The notes below the pieces were generated by a model. It had not been told where the DNA came from, made no database searches, and was given only the letters and a program-made list of their open reading frames with translations. Positions 41,886 to 50,678 of a DNA stretch of 64,000 bases are shown piece by piece. Every line of letters begins with the position of its first letter. Position 1 is the first letter of the stretch. The stretch comes from Paucibacter sp. KCTC 42545 (GTDB lineage Bacteria > Pseudomonadota > Gammaproteobacteria > Burkholderiales > Burkholderiaceae_C), in contig NZ_CP013692.1 in assembly GCF_001477625.1 (NCBI RefSeq), positions 1,178,001-1,242,000 of the forward strand, given 5' to 3'. A program made the position numbers and the translations under genes.

Positions 41886-42539
41886 ATGAAACTCTTCGCT
41901 CCCTTTTCCAAGCCGCCAAGGCGCGGCCTGTTGGCTGGGCTGCTGGCCTTGGGCGCAGCGAGCTTGGCGCCGCTGGCCCAGGCAACGCAGCTGCCCACGC
42001 AAAACCTCAGCCAGATGATTGCCAAGGCCGACATCATCGTCAGCGGTGAAGTCACCTCGGTCAAGGACGGCATCCAGGACGGCGTGCCCTACACCGAAGT
42101 CACGCTCAAGGTCACCGGCAGTGCCAAGCAAGACCTGGCCCTCAAGAGCAGCTACACCTTCCGCCAATTCGGCCTGCTGAAAGCTCGCAAGATGGACGAC
42201 GGCCGCTACCTGCTGCCGGCCAAGATCGAAGGCATGCCCTCCTGGCGTGTGGGTGAGCGCGTCATGACCTTCATGAACAAGCCCGCCAGCCGAACCGGCC
42301 TCAGCACCCCGGTCGGCCTGACCCAAGGCAAGCTCACCATCAATGCCGGCAAGGCCGCCAATAGCTTCAACAACGTCGGCCTGTTCGAAGGTGTTCAAGT
42401 CTCGACTCGTGATCTGTTGCGCGCACCCGAGACCAGCATGCTGAGCACGACCTCGGGCCCTGTGGATGTGAATGTGCTGCAAGGCTTGGTCAGCCGTGCG
42501 GTGAAGAACAACTGGATTGGCACTGGAGAGATGCGCTGA
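41886..42539 (+). CDS. Exported protein of unknown function paired with the metzincin
   Basis: A 217-residue protein starting at ATG 41886 with a signal peptide that has an arginine-containing n-region (PPRRGLLAGLLALGAASLAPLAQA). The mature N terminus (LSQMIAKADIIVSGEVTSVKDGIQ, then TEVTLKVTGSAKQD) looks like an OB/beta-barrel-type module. No Cys or catalytic motif is evident. The stop TGA shares one base with the ATG of the metalloprotease gene, so they are co-translated. A partner, chaperone or inhibitor role for that protease is possible, inferred from context only. Confidence 0.65.
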   Translation: MKLFAPFSKPPRRGLLAGLLALGAASLAPLAQATQLPTQNLSQMIAKADIIVSGEVTSVKDGIQDGVPYTEVTLKVTGSAKQDLALKSSYTFRQFGLLKARKMDDGRYLLPAKIEGMPSWRVGERVMTFMNKPASRTGLSTPVGLTQGKLTINAGKAANSFNNVGLFEGVQVSTRDLLRAPETSMLSTTSGPVDVNVLQGLVSRAVKNNWIGTGEMR

Positions 42540-45115
42540 TGAACAAGAACTTCAAACGCTGCGCCCTTGCCAGCTGCGTCCTGGCTTTGCTGGGCAGCGC
42601 CCAGGCGGCCGGCCCCCTCTTGCTGAACAACAATCCGGCCAATCTGAAGCCGCTGCGCTGGGACACCAGCCAAGGCCCGATCAAGGTTTATACCGACATC
42701 GGCGCCTTCAGCCTCAAGAACGACGGCACGGTCTTCTTGAGCGAAGCGCAGGCCAATAACATCACTGCCTTCAGCCTGAAGCAGTGGAGCTCGGTCAGCA
42801 CGTCCACTTGGCGCGCTGAAACCGACCCGGCCAAATTCATCCCCTTCAGCAAGGTGCCCAGCATCGGGCAAGACGTCAAGGACGGCGCCACCGCCAGCCT
42901 GGTCTACGGCCACTACAACGAAGGTGGCTTCTACGTGATCTATGACGTGGACGGCCGCGTGCTGGAGGAGTTCTTCGGCGCTCCGCGCGATCAGGTGCTG
43001 GGCATCGCCATGCCCGAGATCGCCGAAGACCGCGACGGTGACGGCTTCCCCGAGACCATCGTCAAGGCCACCGCCGTGATGAATGGCTGGATGGTTGATC
43101 ATGAGGCCCCACCCGCCGGCCAGCGCAGCCAGCCGCCGGCGGACGTGAATGGCACGCGCTATGCGGGCATCTTCACGCATGAGTTCGGCCATGCGATCAA
43201 TCTGTCGCACTCGCAAACGAATGGCCAACTCGCCTATTTCAGCGAGCCTGGCTTTGGCCGCGACCTCTATCCCGGCGTGCCCGGTTGCGTGGCGCCGGTT
43301 CACCACTGGCTGCGCGGCCCCGTCGCCAGCCACATCGACCCCAAGCACATCGAGACGATGTTCCCCTTCATCGACTCGCACAATCTCGCCAAGGGTCGCT
43401 CGGCCGGCTATGAGATGAGCACGGTGGACCGGGCCGACGATATCGCCGGCATCTCCAACCTCTATCCCACGGCCGACTACCTCAGCAAGACCGGCTCGAT
43501 CGCCGGCACCTTGGTGCTCAAGGACGGCCAGACCGGCTACAGCGGCATCAACATCATTGCGCGCAACGTCAAGGATCCGCTGGGCGACGCGATCTCGGTG
43601 ATGTCGGGTGACCAAACGCAAGGGCAGATCGGCCCCGACGGGCGCTTCCGCATCAACAACCTGAAGCCGGGCGAGAGCTATCAGATCTACACCGAAGAGA
43701 TCAACCGCGGCGGCTACCCGACCCAGCCCACCATGCTGATGTCGCAAGCCGAGTATTGGAACGAGGGCGAATCGAATGACGTCCTGGCTGACAAGCCTTG
43801 CGTGGCCACGGCCATCAAGGCCGAGGCCGGCGTCACCAAGACCGCCAAACTGATCTTCAACGGCAGTACCGATGGCGTGCAATACAGCTTTCTGACGGCC
43901 GGCTACCTGACCAGCTTGTCGGACGACGGCCTGCGCGCTGGCGGCATGGTGGGCTACGACACGCCGTTTGTGTGGGACGTCAAGACCGGCCCACGCTTGC
44001 TGCCGCAGGAGCTGGATCTGCTTTCCTCGGCCATGAGCAACATCACGGGTGATGGCCGCTTCATGATGGTGGAGGCCAACTTCGACGGCCAGATTCAAGT
44101 GGACCCCGATGGCCAGCCCTTCACGCTCAAGCAGATGGCGCTGTGGGACTACGACACCAATGCCTTGAAGCCGCTGGGTGCATTGAGCAACCGCTGCGAC
44201 AGCTGGGGTGGCCACATCAGCAGCTATGGCTGGGGCATGAACCGCAAGGGCACAGCGGCCGTCGGTTTCAGCACCTACGAGAACGCCGATGGCAGCTGCG
44301 GTGACTTTGATCCCCAACTCGGCACCTTGAGTGTGGCGCCGTATTTGTGGACCGCCAAAAAGGGTGGCCGCCCGCTGCGCCTGGATGGCTTGAATATGGA
44401 GTGGATGCCCTGGATTCGCGCCGCTGGCGTCTCCGGTGATGGCGGCGTGGTGGTGGGTCAAGGCAATGGCACGAATGCCTATGCCTGGGTCAAGGAAGGC
44501 GCTCCGATCGATCTGACGCCTCTGACCGGTGCCTATGCGGCGGACCTGGTCAGCAACGATGGCCTGCGGGTGCCCCTGGCCACCGAGAAGGGCGTGCTGA
44601 TCTGGAACCCCACCTTGGGGACCGAACCCAGCGCCTTCCGCAGCATCAGCTCGCCCAAGTACTGCATCGACTTCCCTTTCAGTAGCTGGGACGGCATTGA
44701 CCACTGCAAGGTCGAAGGCCCGGCCTGGGTCGAAGCCAACTTCGGCGTGCCGGAGCAGCAACTCAACGGCATCAACGACGACGGCCGCGTCATCATCGCC
44801 CGCGTCGGCAGCTTCTTCACCAGTATCGCCGGCTTTATGTGGGTGGAAGACATTGGCTGGCTGGGTCTGAACGAGTTCTTCCGCAAGCAAGGCGTGGTGG
44901 AAGCCGAGAAGTACGGCATGGAGAACCCACTGAGCATCAACGGCCCCGGTAACACCCTGGTTGGCGGTGTGACCGGCCTGCAGATGACTTGGTATGTCGA
45001 CATGAAGAAGGTCTATGTCTGCGAAGGCGGCAGCAGCAGTTTGGTGGCCTTCCCGACACAAGCCGCTGCCAAGGTCAAGGCCGGTGCGCGCCTGGGCCGC
45101 TGCGAAATTCTCTAA
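42539..45115 (+). CDS. Large secreted metzincin-like zinc metalloprotease
   Basis: An 858-residue exported protein (signal peptide to about 23, SAQA). The zinc motif H214-E-F-G-H218-A-I-N-L-S-H224 matches HExxHxxxxxH, with Asn where matrixins have Gly. A plausible Met-turn follows (GYEMSTVDRADDIAGISNLYP), and DDIAGI-LYP is matrixin-like. The rest contains a carboxypeptidase-regulatory-like beta segment (GSIAGTLVLKDGQTGYSGINIIARNV, about 325). A C-terminal beta-propeller-like half has WxxDD repeats (SGDGGVVVGQ, NDDGRVIIARV). It lacks a PEP-CTERM. It overlaps the preceding exported-protein gene by one base. Confidence 0.85.
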   Translation: MNKNFKRCALASCVLALLGSAQAAGPLLLNNNPANLKPLRWDTSQGPIKVYTDIGAFSLKNDGTVFLSEAQANNITAFSLKQWSSVSTSTWRAETDPAKFIPFSKVPSIGQDVKDGATASLVYGHYNEGGFYVIYDVDGRVLEEFFGAPRDQVLGIAMPEIAEDRDGDGFPETIVKATAVMNGWMVDHEAPPAGQRSQPPADVNGTRYAGIFTHEFGHAINLSHSQTNGQLAYFSEPGFGRDLYPGVPGCVAPVHHWLRGPVASHIDPKHIETMFPFIDSHNLAKGRSAGYEMSTVDRADDIAGISNLYPTADYLSKTGSIAGTLVLKDGQTGYSGINIIARNVKDPLGDAISVMSGDQTQGQIGPDGRFRINNLKPGESYQIYTEEINRGGYPTQPTMLMSQAEYWNEGESNDVLADKPCVATAIKAEAGVTKTAKLIFNGSTDGVQYSFLTAGYLTSLSDDGLRAGGMVGYDTPFVWDVKTGPRLLPQELDLLSSAMSNITGDGRFMMVEANFDGQIQVDPDGQPFTLKQMALWDYDTNALKPLGALSNRCDSWGGHISSYGWGMNRKGTAAVGFSTYENADGSCGDFDPQLGTLSVAPYLWTAKKGGRPLRLDGLNMEWMPWIRAAGVSGDGGVVVGQGNGTNAYAWVKEGAPIDLTPLTGAYAADLVSNDGLRVPLATEKGVLIWNPTLGTEPSAFRSISSPKYCIDFPFSSWDGIDHCKVEGPAWVEANFGVPEQQLNGINDDGRVIIARVGSFFTSIAGFMWVEDIGWLGLNEFFRKQGVVEAEKYGMENPLSINGPGNTLVGGVTGLQMTWYVDMKKVYVCEGGSSSLVAFPTQAAAKVKAGARLGRCEIL

Positions 45116-45139
45116 GCCCGGGGCTTAGGGACTCCCTAA
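45113..45139 (+). repeat. Two overlapping inverted repeats after the metzincin gene
   Basis: TAAGCCC-G-GGGCTTA (45113-45127, starting at the stop codon) and TTAGGGA-C-TCCCTAA (45125-45139) are perfect 7-bp dyads that share three bases. As RNA only one can form fully at a time. No T-run follows. They may mark the 3' end of the metzincin transcript. Confidence 0.5.
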
Positions 45140-45224
45140 AGAGCAAGGCTTGGCGCTGATGGTTTGCCGAACAAACAGCGCCGCCTTGCTCCCGTCAATT
45201 TTTCTTAGAACCTCGAGGAATTCC

Positions 45225-45899
45225 ATGCAAGCCACCCACTACTTCACCGCCCCGGTCCTGGCCATTGCCGCGCTGTTCGGCTGCAGCTCCAGCGCTCAGG
45301 CCGAGATCACGTTCTACACCTCTCAGGCTGCGTACATGGCCGCCATCGCAGCGCCGGGTGTGGACACATTTAACGATCTGCCTTTCTGGGCCCTTGGGCC
45401 AAACTATGTCGAGCGCACGGCGGGCGAGCACAGCTACCTGGCCTGGTCGGTGGCCGGCGAGGGTAAGAACTCGCTGCTTTACGGCGCCGGCAGCGACAGC
45501 GATGCCTGGTTGTCCACCGACGCTGCGACCGACTATCTGACCTTCGGCAATTTCTCCGACAAGGTCAATGCCGTCGGTGGTTTCTTCTTTGGCACCAATG
45601 CTGACGGCACGTATGCCCCCGGCCAGTCCATCCGCCTGAATGTGCTGGACGCCAATGGCACCGAGAAGCTGTTCACGGTGGACAACACCACGCCCGGCAG
45701 CTTCTTTGGTTTCGTCTCGACCAGCCAGCTGACCGCATTTCAGGTCAGCGCCGTGCAGCCCAATGGCGACCCCATCTGGGTGGCCAGCAATGATTTGACC
45801 CTGGGCAGCATCGCCGCCGTGCCCGAGCCCGCCAGCTATGCTTTGCTGATGGCCGGCTTGGGCCTGGTGGGTGCGGCCGCACGGCGCCGCCGCGCTTAA
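45225..45899 (+). CDS. PEP-CTERM sorting domain protein
   Basis: A 224-residue exported protein starting at ATG 45225, preceded by GAGGAA. The signal peptide is LAIAALFGCSSSAQA. The middle is a beta-sandwich-like domain (GEHSYLAWSVAGEGKNSLLYGAGSDSDAWLSTD; FTVDNTTPGSFFGFVS). It ends with VPEPASYALLMAGLGLVGAAARRRRA, a textbook PEP-CTERM (PEP motif, hydrophobic helix, Arg cluster). Its function is unknown. It follows the metzincin by about 110 bp on the same strand and is followed by a terminator. Confidence 0.9.
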   Translation: MQATHYFTAPVLAIAALFGCSSSAQAEITFYTSQAAYMAAIAAPGVDTFNDLPFWALGPNYVERTAGEHSYLAWSVAGEGKNSLLYGAGSDSDAWLSTDAATDYLTFGNFSDKVNAVGGFFFGTNADGTYAPGQSIRLNVLDANGTEKLFTVDNTTPGSFFGFVSTSQLTAFQVSAVQPNGDPIWVASNDLTLGSIAAVPEPASYALLMAGLGLVGAAARRRRA

Positions 45900-45945
45900 G
45901 CTGAAGTCACCAAGCCTAGCCAAATCGCCTAGCGCGAAACTTGCC

Positions 45946-45970
45946 GGGACAAGCGCCTTTCGCTTGTCCC
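45946..45970 (+). terminator. Terminator hairpin after PEP-CTERM gene
   Basis: GGGACAAGCG-CCTTT-CGCTTGTCCC is a perfect 10-bp stem with a 5-nt loop followed by GTTTG. It lies 46 nt after the stop codon of the PEP-CTERM gene and before the repeat-protein gene. The stem is strong, the T-tract short. Confidence 0.7.
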
Positions 45971-46128
45971 GTTTGCATTGGAGGGCGGGCTCTCCCGCTG
46001 CGGCCCAGGCTTCTTGGCTCTGAGATGTAAACGGGCTGTCCTCGGATTGATGATGACTTGAAGAAACCGCCTGCCTATTCTCGTTCCGCCCCGGCGCCTG
46101 TGTCGGAGCGACCGACGAGGATCAGCTC

Positions 46129-48927
46129 ATGGCATCACCCCTTACATCAGCGCGCGGCACTGCTCCGCAGCGTTTCAAACTAAAGCCTGTCGCCTTGATT
46201 GCTCTGGCCTCAGCGCTGCCGCTGTGGGTCATGCCCGCGCAAGCAGGTATTTCGACGAGCGGCAGCATTGGCTCGGACCCCGCGGGCGGCCTACTTGGGC
46301 CGGGCGATACCTTGGCGCCCGGTGCTGCCTTCTGGATCGGTGCGGGCAGCAATGGTTCCTTGTCGGTAGATGGAGGCTCCTTTTTGCAGCTGGCGCGCCT
46401 GAGTTTTGGCAATGGCGGCAACGGCAATGGCAGCGGCCTGCTGAGTGGCCCAGGCAGCCGAATCGAATTGCTTGGCAATGGCACGGGCGCGCAGACCCAG
46501 CGCCTGCTGATTGGTGACTGGGGCAAGGGCACACTGACCGTGGCCGCCGGCGCCACGCTGGATACCAGCACCCAGCGAGAGGCCTGCCTGATTCAGTTCC
46601 ACTACTGCGACTCCTTTGTCGGCGGTGCAGCGGGTGACAACGCTACGCTGAATTTGACCGGTGCTGGCAGCCAAGTGCGCATCGGCAGCCAGCTATTCAT
46701 CGGCCATCCCGGTCTGGGGATCCAGAATCTGGTTGGCTACAGCTACGGCACGCCGGGCGCCACGGTGACGGCCAATGTCAATGTGCTCGCGGGTGCAGAA
46801 CTGAAGACCGACCGCGCTCAGATCGGCACCCGTCAATGGGACAGCTCCAGCACCGGCTATGAGCGCAGCGTCAGCAATGTGTTGATCAGCGGCGCTGGAT
46901 CGCGTTGGACCGTGGTGGGCGGCGATACCTGGGACAACCTCACCGGCGCGGTTGTCAACCCGGGTGCCGGCATCTCTACCGGGCTGGATCGCTATGCGGT
47001 GGCCAATATCGATATCCGCGATGGCGGTCAGATGCATATCGACGGCGTAGCAGGCGTCTACAACTACTTGAACCTGAGCGGTGGTGGTGGGCGCACTGAT
47101 ATGGGTGTGCGGGGCGCTGGTTCCAAATTGTTGTTCAGCGGCGATGCGGGCGTCTTGCAGGTCGGCCAATCTCTGGGCAGTGCCTCGCTGGAGATCCGCG
47201 AAGGCGCCCAAGCCAGCGGCATGTTTTATTTGTCGGTCGGCCGCAATGCCTCGTTTGGACAATTGGTGGTGGACGGGGCGGGCTCTGAGTTGCGTATTGA
47301 CGGCACGGCCTCAGCGACCGCGAACGGCGGGGCCTCGAACGGTGTCTTTGACATCGGCCGCAGCGGCGGCACCGGCATCGTGACCATCAGTGGCGGTGGC
47401 AAGATCAGTCTGCAGGCAGTGGATTCGCGCCCTGCTGGCACGGCTGTCAATATCGGTCGTGATGCGGCTTCGTCCGGCACGCTGAACATCAGCGGCGCGG
47501 GCTCGACCTTGTTGATCAGTGCGGCGTCAGTACTGCCAGGTGGGGGGCCTGGCGAGGCCTTCAATCCGGTTATGCGGGTGGGGCGCGAGGGCACTGGTCA
47601 GCTCAATATCAGCGCCGGTGGCAAGCTGCTGTTGAATGGCCAGGCAGTCTCGACGGTGGCGGATAGCCGGTCGACATCCTTGATCGTTGGCGGCTACAAC
47701 GATGCGACGATCGGAGGCAAGGGCGTCGCGCTGGTGTCTGGCGCAGGGTCGGAGATCGCAGTCACTGGCGGTGACGCTTATATCGGTGTGGGTCACGGGC
47801 CGCAGGCCAATGGCCAGCTGACGGTGCAGAACCAGGGCATGGTCAGTGCCACCAATATGCTGGTCGGCCGCGCCGGCGGGGTTGGCGTGTTGACAGTGGA
47901 TAGCGCCACACTCAAGCTGAGTGGGCAGCAAACCGGTAACAACCTTGCGGGCGCCAGCCTGAGCATTGGCGTAGGCGGTGGCATCGGTGTCGCCACGATT
48001 GGCAATGGCAGCGTGCTGAACCTCAGTAATATGGCTTCCGCAGGCGCCAGCCTGAACTTGGGTGGTTCCGGCGTGCACCCGCTGGGCGATGGCAGCTTGA
48101 CGCTATCCGGCGGTTCGTCCATCCACATCACGGCCGCGCCTGGCTTGGCGACCATGAGTGTGGGCCGAGACGGCTCCGCATTTGCCCGTGTGCGTGGCGG
48201 CAGCAGCATCGACCTAGGTGACGGCTCGCTTTACATCGGCCGCCTGTCGGGCTCGGACGGCACCTTAATCGTCAGCGAGAACTCCAGCATCACGGCCGGC
48301 TGGGTGGGCGTGGGTCGGCACAAGACCGCCGGGGGCAGTGCCGATGGCGGTAGTGCCACCATGGTCATCAACAACAGTGTGCTGAACGCGCCGACCGTGG
48401 TCATCGGCAGCAACGGCTTTCTCGGCGGCAATGGCACGATCAATGGCACCGTCACCAATTACGGCATCTTCAGCCCGGGTAATTCCCCCGGCACGTTTGC
48501 CATCAATGGCGCCTACTCGGCCGGCGCTGGCAGCCGCCTGATTCTGGAAGTGGAGAGCGACGGCGCCGGTGGCTTCAAGACCGACCAGCTGGTCTTCGGC
48601 GAGGGCTCGCAGCTGGACTTATCGGCGCTGAAGGTCGAGTTTCGCTTTCTTGGGAACACCGACCCGACAGCCTTCCAGGCCAGTGGCGGCTTCAATGTGG
48701 ACACCTTTTTCCGCACGCGCGCTGCGGGTGGAGACAGCAATTTGGATCACAGCCTGTTTGCCACCGCCAGCTTCTCGGCGCAGGCCGACGCCTACACCAT
48801 CAGCAACTTCAGCTTCAGTGCCGATGGTGGTGCCGTGTTCTCGGTACCGGAACCGGGCAGCTGGGCATTGATGCTATCGGGCTTGCTGATGACAGTGTCA
48901 GCAGCTGCAGCACGGCGGCGCTCCTGA
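46129..48927 (+). CDS. Large beta-helical repeat protein with PEP-CTERM anchor
   Basis: A 932-residue exported protein (signal segment ALIALASALPLWVMPAQA). About 25 imperfect repeats of the type GxLxVxxGxxLxL-N/S-GxGS (GTLTVAAGATLDTS, GIVTISGGGKISL, GQLNISAGGKLLLNG, GVLTVDSATLKLSG) predict a right-handed beta-helix like autotransporter passengers. There is no autotransporter barrel. The end of the helix is NGTVTNYGIFSPGNSPGTFAINGAYSAGAGSRLILEV, known from passenger-associated repeats. The C terminus is PEP-CTERM: VPEPGSWALMLSGLLMTVS then ARRRS. It therefore presumably reaches the surface by the exosortase route. An adhesin or matrix role is inferred. Confidence 0.88.
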   Translation: MASPLTSARGTAPQRFKLKPVALIALASALPLWVMPAQAGISTSGSIGSDPAGGLLGPGDTLAPGAAFWIGAGSNGSLSVDGGSFLQLARLSFGNGGNGNGSGLLSGPGSRIELLGNGTGAQTQRLLIGDWGKGTLTVAAGATLDTSTQREACLIQFHYCDSFVGGAAGDNATLNLTGAGSQVRIGSQLFIGHPGLGIQNLVGYSYGTPGATVTANVNVLAGAELKTDRAQIGTRQWDSSSTGYERSVSNVLISGAGSRWTVVGGDTWDNLTGAVVNPGAGISTGLDRYAVANIDIRDGGQMHIDGVAGVYNYLNLSGGGGRTDMGVRGAGSKLLFSGDAGVLQVGQSLGSASLEIREGAQASGMFYLSVGRNASFGQLVVDGAGSELRIDGTASATANGGASNGVFDIGRSGGTGIVTISGGGKISLQAVDSRPAGTAVNIGRDAASSGTLNISGAGSTLLISAASVLPGGGPGEAFNPVMRVGREGTGQLNISAGGKLLLNGQAVSTVADSRSTSLIVGGYNDATIGGKGVALVSGAGSEIAVTGGDAYIGVGHGPQANGQLTVQNQGMVSATNMLVGRAGGVGVLTVDSATLKLSGQQTGNNLAGASLSIGVGGGIGVATIGNGSVLNLSNMASAGASLNLGGSGVHPLGDGSLTLSGGSSIHITAAPGLATMSVGRDGSAFARVRGGSSIDLGDGSLYIGRLSGSDGTLIVSENSSITAGWVGVGRHKTAGGSADGGSATMVINNSVLNAPTVVIGSNGFLGGNGTINGTVTNYGIFSPGNSPGTFAINGAYSAGAGSRLILEVESDGAGGFKTDQLVFGEGSQLDLSALKVEFRFLGNTDPTAFQASGGFNVDTFFRTRAAGGDSNLDHSLFATASFSAQADAYTISNFSFSADGGAVFSVPEPGSWALMLSGLLMTVSAAAARRRS

Positions 48928-49049
48928 ACTCGGCTGCTGCTGCTGCACTTCCGCACCGCAGCAACTTAGCAGCAGGGTCCGCCTAGGCTACATCTGCTCA
49001 CAGGGGCGCCCGACCACCATGGTCCGGGTGCTCACATCAGCCTTGGATC

Positions 49050-50678
49050 TCAATGCAGCTTCAGCGCTCGCGCGACGTCTGACCAGGGCAGGTACTTGAA
49101 GTTCTGCGGGCCATCGGGCAAGCGCTTGTGGCCGTCTTGCACCACGATCAGGCCGCGGCCATAAACGCCGCCAAAGTCCGCCGAGCTGACTTCAAGGCCG
49201 TCGGTCTCCGAAGTGCCATCGATTTGCAGCTTGGCATTGATGCCAATGCGAAAGCCGCCGCGCAAGGCAAACGGGGGTTTGGCATCCAGCACCAGATAAC
49301 TGTGATTGCCTTGCGAGGACGCCAGCAAATAGCTGGGCCCACCGTCCCGGCCCTGGTAGACCGCCAGGCCTTCCACATCGGCCTGCAACTCCGCCCCCAC
49401 CGGCATCACCATGAATGGCTTGACCGGCGCATCTGCGCGTGCGTCCACGGCCCAGATGCCGCGCTTTTCTTCGCCGACAAATAGGCGCTGCTCCGCCTCG
49501 TGCACCACGCAGCCCTCGGGCTGGCTGGCCAGTTTGAAGGCGCGCAAAAGGCGGGCCTGCCATTGGCCTTGCGCATTGAGTTCCACGCGGTACTGCTGCA
49601 CCCGGCCGTCTTTGTCGTTCGGGAAGGCGTCCAACTGGCCATCCGGCGTACGCCCGACGCAAAGGCCGTAGATGTCCTTCAAGTCGGTAGGCAGGCGGGC
49701 CAACTCACGCACTTGGCCGCTGGGTTCGATGCCGAACAAGACCAAGGCGTTTTCGTCACGCTGGGTGGCCACGGCCAGATCGAAGCTCTGGCCGCCGGTC
49801 AGGATGCGCTGGCGCAGGTCAACATTGTTGATGCGGCCGACTTCCAGCAACTGCAACTCTCGCCCTTGCAGGTCATAGACCAACAAGCCTTGCTTCTTAT
49901 TGGTGCCCAGCACCCGGCTGCGGCTGCGGTCTTGCGGGTGCACCCAGATGGCGGGATCGTCGGCCGCATCACCGAAGCGCGCCACTGGGTCGGTTTGCGC
50001 GCTGGCTTGCAGCACTGGCCAGTCGTAGCGCTTGGCCGTTGCCGTGCTGGCGGGCAGGGCGGCGGCAGGCGCCGCGCTCTTCAGCAGGCGGCGCTGCGGC
50101 TTGCCTTCCACCTCGGTGCCATGCTCCCACAGGCCCACGCTGGGCTCCTGCACCTGCAGCACTTGGCGGGCATCATCCACCCGGCAAGTCGACACGCCGG
50201 GCGCGGTGGCCAGGCGGCGCAAGGGGCGGGCGCTGTCGGCGCTGATCAGCCATTGCTCACTCAAGCCCTCTTCGCCAAGCAAGAAGAGGTGCAGCAGCCC
50301 CTGCGGGTCGCGATGCAGGCACAGGCCATCGACCGCGAAGCCGGGCTCGGGCAGATCGCTGGCCCGCAAGACCTGACCCTGTGAGCGCACCAGCACAGGC
50401 CGGCCGCGGTCAGCGTCCAGCAAGACGGCCACGTTTTCCGGCCCGCCCTTGCTTGCAGTGGCAGAGCCCGTGGCGGCGTCATTGCCCTCGCTGCGCTGAT
50501 CCCAGCGCTTGGCGCGCAGCTTGAGTCGGTCCAATTCGCGGCCGCTCTCATCCAGTAATTGCAGACCGGATTTATCCAGCTTCAGCGAGGTGGCGGCCTG
50601 TGCGGTGGCGCCGCCAAGCAAGACGCTCAGTGCGCAAGCGATGTTCAAAAGCGATGTCATGTTCGAAGGGCTGCGCAT
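49050..50678 (-). CDS. Beta-propeller phytase
   Basis: Exported BPP-family 3-phytase of 542 residues that releases phosphate from phytate with calcium. The signal peptide lies near the N terminus (LLNIACALSVLLGGATAQA). An N-terminal half-propeller region covers about 25-220. The catalytic propeller carries DDPAIWVHPQD, LGTNKKQGLLVYDLQG, NNVDLRQ, YGLCVGR, ADVEGLAVYQG and IDGTSETDGLEVSS, acidic Ca-site motifs of the family. Two-domain architecture is typical of dual-domain BPPs. Its ATG shares one base with the stop of the upstream TonB receptor gene, so receptor and phytase are one transcription unit. Confidence 0.92.
   Translation of the reverse strand: MRSPSNMTSLLNIACALSVLLGGATAQAATSLKLDKSGLQLLDESGRELDRLKLRAKRWDQRSEGNDAATGSATASKGGPENVAVLLDADRGRPVLVRSQGQVLRASDLPEPGFAVDGLCLHRDPQGLLHLFLLGEEGLSEQWLISADSARPLRRLATAPGVSTCRVDDARQVLQVQEPSVGLWEHGTEVEGKPQRRLLKSAAPAAALPASTATAKRYDWPVLQASAQTDPVARFGDAADDPAIWVHPQDRSRSRVLGTNKKQGLLVYDLQGRELQLLEVGRINNVDLRQRILTGGQSFDLAVATQRDENALVLFGIEPSGQVRELARLPTDLKDIYGLCVGRTPDGQLDAFPNDKDGRVQQYRVELNAQGQWQARLLRAFKLASQPEGCVVHEAEQRLFVGEEKRGIWAVDARADAPVKPFMVMPVGAELQADVEGLAVYQGRDGGPSYLLASSQGNHSYLVLDAKPPFALRGGFRIGINAKLQIDGTSETDGLEVSSADFGGVYGRGLIVVQDGHKRLPDGPQNFKYLPWSDVARALKLH

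Noticed and set aside
42395..45061. 888-codon open frame on the minus strand opposite the metzincin gene
   Set aside because: It mirrors the codon structure of the plus-strand gene in high-GC DNA, has no family resemblance or ribosome site, and the plus strand carries a signal peptide and a zinc motif.
46129..48927. Type V autotransporter or tandem repeat array
   Set aside because: There is no C-terminal beta-barrel and the DNA repeats are too diverged to be a tandem array; the end is a PEP-CTERM.
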